From: Candidatus Solibacter sp.
GTDB taxonomy: Bacteria; Acidobacteriota; Terriglobia; Bryobacterales; Bryobacteraceae
Length of the DNA stretch: 34,486 nt
Direction: 5' to 3'
NCBI GenBank assembly: GCA_025361425.1
Contig: JANYAH010000186.1
Span: forward strand, 1-34,486
Shown: positions 31,481-34,486 of the stretch, piece by piece
How the letters are laid out: the number at the start of each line of letters is the position of its first letter
Numbering within the stretch: position 1 is the stretch's first letter
Notes under the pieces: model-generated
Told to the model about the DNA's origin: nothing
Seen by the model: the letters and a program-made list of their open reading frames with translations, nothing else
Database searches by the model: none
Translations under genes and position numbers: made by a program

Positions 31481-31498
31481 GAATAGTGAGGCTCTCTG

Positions 31499-31795
31499 AT
31501 GATCTACGTCACGCGACTCAATCACACACCGGTCGTGCTGAACTGCGATCTGATCGAACACATGGAAACCACGCCGGATACGGTGATCAGTCTGACAACT
31601 GGACAGAAATTCATGGTGCGTGAATCGCCCGAGGAAATCATCGACCGCGTCGTGACGTACCGCCGCCTGATCTTCCACGGACCGTCGCAAAGCAATTTCG
31701 CGGCGAAGGTGAAGGCGGAGATCCAGCGCCCGTCGGACGCCGCCGGCGAGGGCGATGCGGACCAACTCGAAGATGGGTCCCATGGCCGACGCTAA
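31499..31795 (+). CDS. flbD: FlbD/SwrD family flagellar protein
   Basis: 98 aa. The first 65 residues, MIYVTRLNHTPVVLNCDLIEHMETTPDTVISLTTGQKFMVRESPEEIIDRVVTYRR, are the whole FlbD/SwrD domain (not the Caulobacter regulator of the same name). In Bacillus SwrD raises stator power. The remaining residues are an unconserved charged tail. It directly precedes motA, overlapping it by 14 nt, which fits a stator-linked role. Confidence 0.9.
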   Translation: MIYVTRLNHTPVVLNCDLIEHMETTPDTVISLTTGQKFMVRESPEEIIDRVVTYRRLIFHGPSQSNFAAKVKAEIQRPSDAAGEGDADQLEDGSHGRR

Positions 31796-32633
31796 GCGCA
31801 AGAAGCCAGGTGGAAGGCCCGACTTGGCGAGCCTCGGTGGACTGGTAGTCGCGGTGGGCGGTATCATGACGGGCCTTATCCTGGAGGGCGGCAAGGTGGC
31901 GGACGTCAAGCAGTTCACCGCCGCGCTAATTGTGATGGGTGGCACCATCGGAGCCGTGATGGTATCCACACCGATAAGTGTACTGGTGCGCGCGGCGCGC
32001 CAACTCCTTCCGGTCTTCTTTGTTCACTCCGTCTCGCGCTCGGACATGATCGACGAGATCATCGAGTACGCCACACAGGCGCGAAAAAAGGGGATCGTTT
32101 CTCTGGAACAGCAGGCGACGACGATCCAGGATCCGTTCCTTCGGAAAGCGCTCACACTGGCCGTCGACGGCATAGAGATGAACCTGATCCGCTCCATTAT
32201 GGAACTGGAGATCACCATTCTCGAACAGGACGGTGATGCGGAAGCCAAGGTCTACGAGGCGGCAGGCGGCTACGCTCCCACCGTTGGGATTATCGGCGCC
32301 GTGCTGGGGCTGATTCAGGTGATGAAGAACCTGGCCAACATCGAGGAAGTGGGCCGCGGCATCGCGGTGGCATTCGTGGCCACCGTATATGGACTCGCCT
32401 GTGCCAACTTCCTTTTTCTTCCGGCAGCGGCCAAGCTGCGCGCCCGCCTTCAGGATGCGGTGCGCTTGCGGGAAATGATGCTGGAGGGGGTTCTGTCCAT
32501 CGTCGAAGGGCTCAACCCGAAGCTGATCCGCACCAAGCTCGGGGCGTACGAGCCGCCGCAGACCGGCAAAGTCAAGGCGAAAGCCGGAGCCAAGGCCGAA
32601 TCCACGGCAGAGCCGGTTTCGGCGGGAGTTTGA
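31782..32633 (+). CDS. motA: Flagellar motor stator protein MotA
   Basis: 283 aa from ATG 31782 (ATG 31773 is an alternative three codons earlier). Four membrane segments; LASLGGLVVAVGGIMTGLILEGG near the start, a cytosolic loop with FLRKALTLAVDGIEMNLIRSIMELEI, and AAGGYAPTVGIIGAVLGLIQVMKNL...GRGIAVAFVATVYGLACANFLFLPAAAKL near the end, all MotA signatures. With MotB it forms the ion channel that turns the motor. 1 nt separates it from motB. Confidence 0.95.
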   Translation: MADAKRKKPGGRPDLASLGGLVVAVGGIMTGLILEGGKVADVKQFTAALIVMGGTIGAVMVSTPISVLVRAARQLLPVFFVHSVSRSDMIDEIIEYATQARKKGIVSLEQQATTIQDPFLRKALTLAVDGIEMNLIRSIMELEITILEQDGDAEAKVYEAAGGYAPTVGIIGAVLGLIQVMKNLANIEEVGRGIAVAFVATVYGLACANFLFLPAAAKLRARLQDAVRLREMMLEGVLSIVEGLNPKLIRTKLGAYEPPQTGKVKAKAGAKAESTAEPVSAGV

Positions 32634-32634
32634 T

Positions 32635-33450
32635 ATGGCCCGGAAGGCACATCATCCGGCACACGCGAATCACGAGCGATGGCTGGTATCCTACGCCGAT
32701 TTGATGACGCTTATGTTCGCATTCTTTGTTGTCATGTACGCCAGTTCGCAGACCGACAAGGCGAAGGCCCAACAGGTGTCGGATTCCGTGAAGTCGGCGC
32801 TCGAGAAAGGCGGCGTAGTGGCAACCGTGCACGAGATTCTCGGAGGTACGGTCGACGACAGGGGCAAGGGGAACGCGCAGATGCGGGGCCCCGGCGGAGC
32901 ACAGGTCTTGGCAAAGGTCGAAAAACTTGTTCCGGTGGAGTTAATTCCCTCGATGAATTTTCTCACCAAAGCTCTGGAAGCCGAGATCAGGGACGGCAAG
33001 ATTGAAATTCGCTTGCAGCCACGCGGTCTCGTTGTCAGCCTCCGCCAGGCCACGTTTTTTCCCTCCGGTGAGGAGGCGATCGAACCGAAGACCTATCCCA
33101 GCGTGGAGAAGATCGCCGAGACCATCAAGAAACTACCCAATTCGGTTCGTCTGGAGGGGCATACGGACTCCGTACCCATCCACACCCCCCAGTTCCGCAG
33201 CAACTGGGAACTCTCAGCCGCCCGCGGCATCGCCATGCTGGAATTACTCAACACGCGCTTCGGGATTCCGCGGGAGCAACTGGCCATCGCCGGGTACGCT
33301 GATACCGCCCCGATAGACACTAACGGGACGGAGTTGGGACGCACGCACAACCGGCGCGTGGATATCGTCATTCTCAACCAACTGGGAGCGGTTGCGGAAC
33401 CAGAGTCCGCTGCCACCCCCACTCCTGCCGCAAAGGCTCGCAACCACTAA
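32635..33450 (+). CDS. motB: Flagellar motor stator protein MotB
   Basis: 271 aa. Single membrane helix with the ion-carrying Asp22 in SYADLMTLMFAFFVVMYASS (19-38), a plug/linker, and a peptidoglycan-binding OmpA-like domain (about 150-245) with LEGHTDSVPIHTPQFRSNWELSAARGIAMLELL and HNRRVDIVIL. It anchors the stator to the cell wall. The presence of Tyr-Ala-Asp fits either H+ or Na+ use; the sequence does not decide. Confidence 0.95.
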   Translation: MARKAHHPAHANHERWLVSYADLMTLMFAFFVVMYASSQTDKAKAQQVSDSVKSALEKGGVVATVHEILGGTVDDRGKGNAQMRGPGGAQVLAKVEKLVPVELIPSMNFLTKALEAEIRDGKIEIRLQPRGLVVSLRQATFFPSGEEAIEPKTYPSVEKIAETIKKLPNSVRLEGHTDSVPIHTPQFRSNWELSAARGIAMLELLNTRFGIPREQLAIAGYADTAPIDTNGTELGRTHNRRVDIVILNQLGAVAEPESAATPTPAAKARNH

Positions 33451-33457
33451 TCTGGCT

Positions 33458-33474
33458 CCGGCCCCCGGATTGCA
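33458..33474 (+). promoter_or_regulatory. Sigma-54-like site before fliW
   Basis: CCGGCCCCCGGATTGCA has GG-N10-GC spacing and TTGCA, but a weak -24. The implied start is about 5 nt before the fliW ATG. In such GC-rich DNA this could be chance. Confidence 0.25.
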
Positions 33475-33489
33475 CCATAATGATGCTGC

Positions 33490-33957
33490 ATGCCAAGCTT
33501 CCCCACTACTTACTTTGGTGAACTGGAATACCACCCAGACTCGGTTTTTGAGTTTCCTTTCGGTATTCCCGGGTTCGACGAGCACACTCGCTTTCTTCTC
33601 GTCGAGCAGGTTCAGTCGCATCCGCTGGTATTTGTGCAAAGCCTGCTCAGCCCCGAGTTATGTTTCATCGCGGTGCCGGTGCTGGTGGTTGACCCCCAGT
33701 ATCGTTTAGAACTCAATGAAGAGGACCTGGCGTCTCTGCAACTTCCGGGCGCCGCCCAGCCGCGGGTCGGCGAGGATGTCGCCTGCCTTGCGCTGGTGAC
33801 GGTGACCGAGAACGTCGACCCGACCGCCAACCTGCGCTCTCCGCTCGTGCTCAATTTGAAGAAAAGAGTTGGTCTCCAGATTATCCATCAGGACACCCGC
33901 TACTCTTTCCGCCAACCTATTCAATCCCAAGAGGAGTTGACTCAATGCTCGTGCTGA
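33490..33957 (+). CDS. fliW: Flagellar assembly factor FliW
   Basis: 155 aa. FGELEYHPDSVFEFPFGIPGFDEHTRFLLVEQ near the start and VTVTENVDPTANLRSPLVLNLKKRVGLQIIHQDTRYSFRQPI near the end are the FliW signature. It binds free flagellin and, when released, antagonises CsrA. Weak ribosome site; two ATGs just upstream are in other frames. It overlaps csrA by 13 nt. Confidence 0.96.
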   Translation: MPSFPTTYFGELEYHPDSVFEFPFGIPGFDEHTRFLLVEQVQSHPLVFVQSLLSPELCFIAVPVLVVDPQYRLELNEEDLASLQLPGAAQPRVGEDVACLALVTVTENVDPTANLRSPLVLNLKKRVGLQIIHQDTRYSFRQPIQSQEELTQCSC

Positions 33958-34175
33958 GAAGGCGCGCCGGCGACAGCCTCTTGATTGGCGGCGAGATTGA
34001 GATTGAAATTCTCGAGATCACGCCAACCCGCGTGAAGCTCGGGATTCTCGCGCCGGACAGTGTCACCATCCTCCGCAAGGAAGTCTACCTCACACGCGAG
34101 CAGAACGTCACGGCCGCGAAGAAGGTCGACGCAGGGGCGGTCTCCTGGTTGACGGGCAAACTCGCCAAGCACTGA
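33945..34175 (+). CDS. csrA: Carbon storage regulator CsrA
   Basis: 76 aa. MLVLRRRAGDSLLIGGEIEIEILEITPTRVKLGILAPDSVTILRKEVY is CsrA throughout, with RNA-contact residues Leu4 and Arg44 in place; an extra 20-residue tail follows, as in FliW-regulated CsrA1-type proteins. It binds GGA motifs in mRNA leaders and blocks translation; the flagellin leader downstream has four GGA motifs. Confidence 0.97.
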   Translation: MLVLRRRAGDSLLIGGEIEIEILEITPTRVKLGILAPDSVTILRKEVYLTREQNVTAAKKVDAGAVSWLTGKLAKH

Positions 34176-34192
34176 GTCGCCTCCGCGCCGGG

Positions 34193-34208
34193 CGTCAAAC
34201 CGTTGACG
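34193..34208. promoter_or_regulatory. CGTCAA-N4-TTGACG palindrome upstream of flagellin
   Basis: CGTCAAACCGTTGACG: the same arms and spacing as at 15189-15204. Here it is also part of a longer GC hairpin GGGCGTCAA...TTGACGGCCC that could be the csrA terminator, so the operator reading is not unique. Confidence 0.45.
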
Positions 34209-34270
34209 GCCCGACGGAACTTCATTCTTATCTATTCCAAAAAACAGTCTGCTTAATTCCTGGCAGAAAC

Positions 34271-34299
34271 CTTAGAAAGTTCTGGAAACTCCCCGATAT
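34271..34299 (+). promoter_or_regulatory. Candidate sigma-28 promoter of flagellin
   Basis: CTTAGAAA (34271-34278), 13 bp, CCCGATAT (34292-34299). -10 equals the Bacillus sigma-D consensus but for the first base. Start would be near 34306, leaving a leader of about 93 nt. Confidence 0.6.
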
Positions 34300-34305
34300 G
34301 GTTAT

Positions 34306-34398
34306 TGAAAGCAAGATACCTCGGGCATCCAATAGAAAGGAGAACCCGAACCAGGGCAGGATGCCGTGGATGTATCGCTTTAACAGGACGTTAAAATC
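34306..34398 (+). promoter_or_regulatory. Flagellin mRNA leader with probable CsrA sites
   Basis: Four GGA motifs at 34339-34341, 34359-34361, 34368-34370 and 34386-34388. The last, in ACAGGACGT, is the ribosome site itself (AGGA, 10 nt before ATG) and resembles the CsrA consensus ACARGGAUGU. GGCATCC (34324-34330) can pair with GGATGCC (34359-34365), placing the first GGA in a 28-nt loop. This is the expected layout for FliW-CsrA control of flagellin translation. Confidence 0.5.
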
Positions 34399-34486
34399 AT
34401 GATTTCCGTACAAACGAACCTCTCTTCTCTCCTCGCGCAGGAGAACCTCCGCGTTAATAATGAATTCCAGGGCAAGACCATCCAGC
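34399..34486 (+). CDS. fliC: Flagellin, N-terminus (cut by window end)
   Basis: 29 codons are visible: MISVQTNLSSLLAQENLRVNN, then EFQGKTIQ, which fit the flagellin D0 helix (consensus INTNVSSLxAQxNL). Filament subunit exported by the type III system, chaperoned by FliS and bound by FliW. The rest lies beyond the window, so copy number and glycosylation cannot be judged. Confidence 0.9.
   Translation, partial: MISVQTNLSSLLAQENLRVNNEFQGKTIQ

Noticed and set aside
1-34486. CRISPR arrays, tRNA or rRNA genes, toxin-antitoxin pairs, phage genes
   Set aside because: Looked for and not seen; no regular direct repeats with spacers and no recognisable RNA gene.

Overview
The window is a GC-rich stretch of bacterial chromosome dominated by a flagellar gene cluster of about 25 kb. 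Protein style and neighbours (FHA-GAF-PP2C phosphatase, YkgJ protein, M48 peptidase, MauG-type peroxidase, a MAELxPEERQ-type N-terminus) suggest a soil-type Acidobacteriota, perhaps near Solibacter/Bryobacter. That assignment is inference; no rRNA or marker gene is present. The flagellum is Gram-negative in type, because P-ring (flgI, flgA) and L-ring (flgH) genes are present.

Region 1 (1-7132) is non-flagellar: the end of a LysR-type regulator, a haem-binding protein and a di-haem peroxidase, a YkgJ Cys-cluster protein whose start abuts the stop of an FHA-GAF-PP2C phosphatase, a TIM-barrel isomerase-like protein, a class V aminotransferase and an M48 peptidase.

Region 2 (7133-8149) is a scar. 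It holds the first codons of a broken gene, then an IS3-type element with orfA and the N-terminal part of orfB on + joined to the C-terminal part of orfB on -. A pilZ gene follows.

Region 3 (8446-34486) is motility. On the minus strand are flgF-flgG-flgA-flgH-flgI-flgJ(N-domain), and further on a separate lytic transglycosylase gene. flaG-fliS lies between these on +. Divergent from flgF is a tightly packed + operon: fliK-flgD-flgE-fliO-fliP-fliQ-fliR-flhB-flhA-flhF-fliA-fliN-like-(membrane/HTH protein). A sigma-54 activator with a dead receiver domain is on -. Then come flgM-(flgN-like)-flgK-flgL, a 98-aa orphan on -, flbD-motA-motB, fliW-csrA and the start of flagellin, all + except the orphan. 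Genes for FliE/F/G/H/I/J/L/M, FlgB/C, FliD and FlhG are not in the window and must be elsewhere or absent.

Regulation readable from the sequence: sigma-28 (FliA) and anti-sigma (FlgM) are both encoded, and six upstream regions carry a similar element (xxTAG-type -35, 13-14 bp, CCGAT-type -10). Two intergenic regions carry the identical 6-4-6 palindrome CGTCAA-N4-TTGACG, which resembles known FleQ boxes and could be the target of the sigma-54 activator. fliW-csrA sits directly upstream of flagellin, whose leader has several GGA motifs, consistent with the FliW-CsrA-flagellin feedback loop. These promoter and operator calls are by eye and untested.
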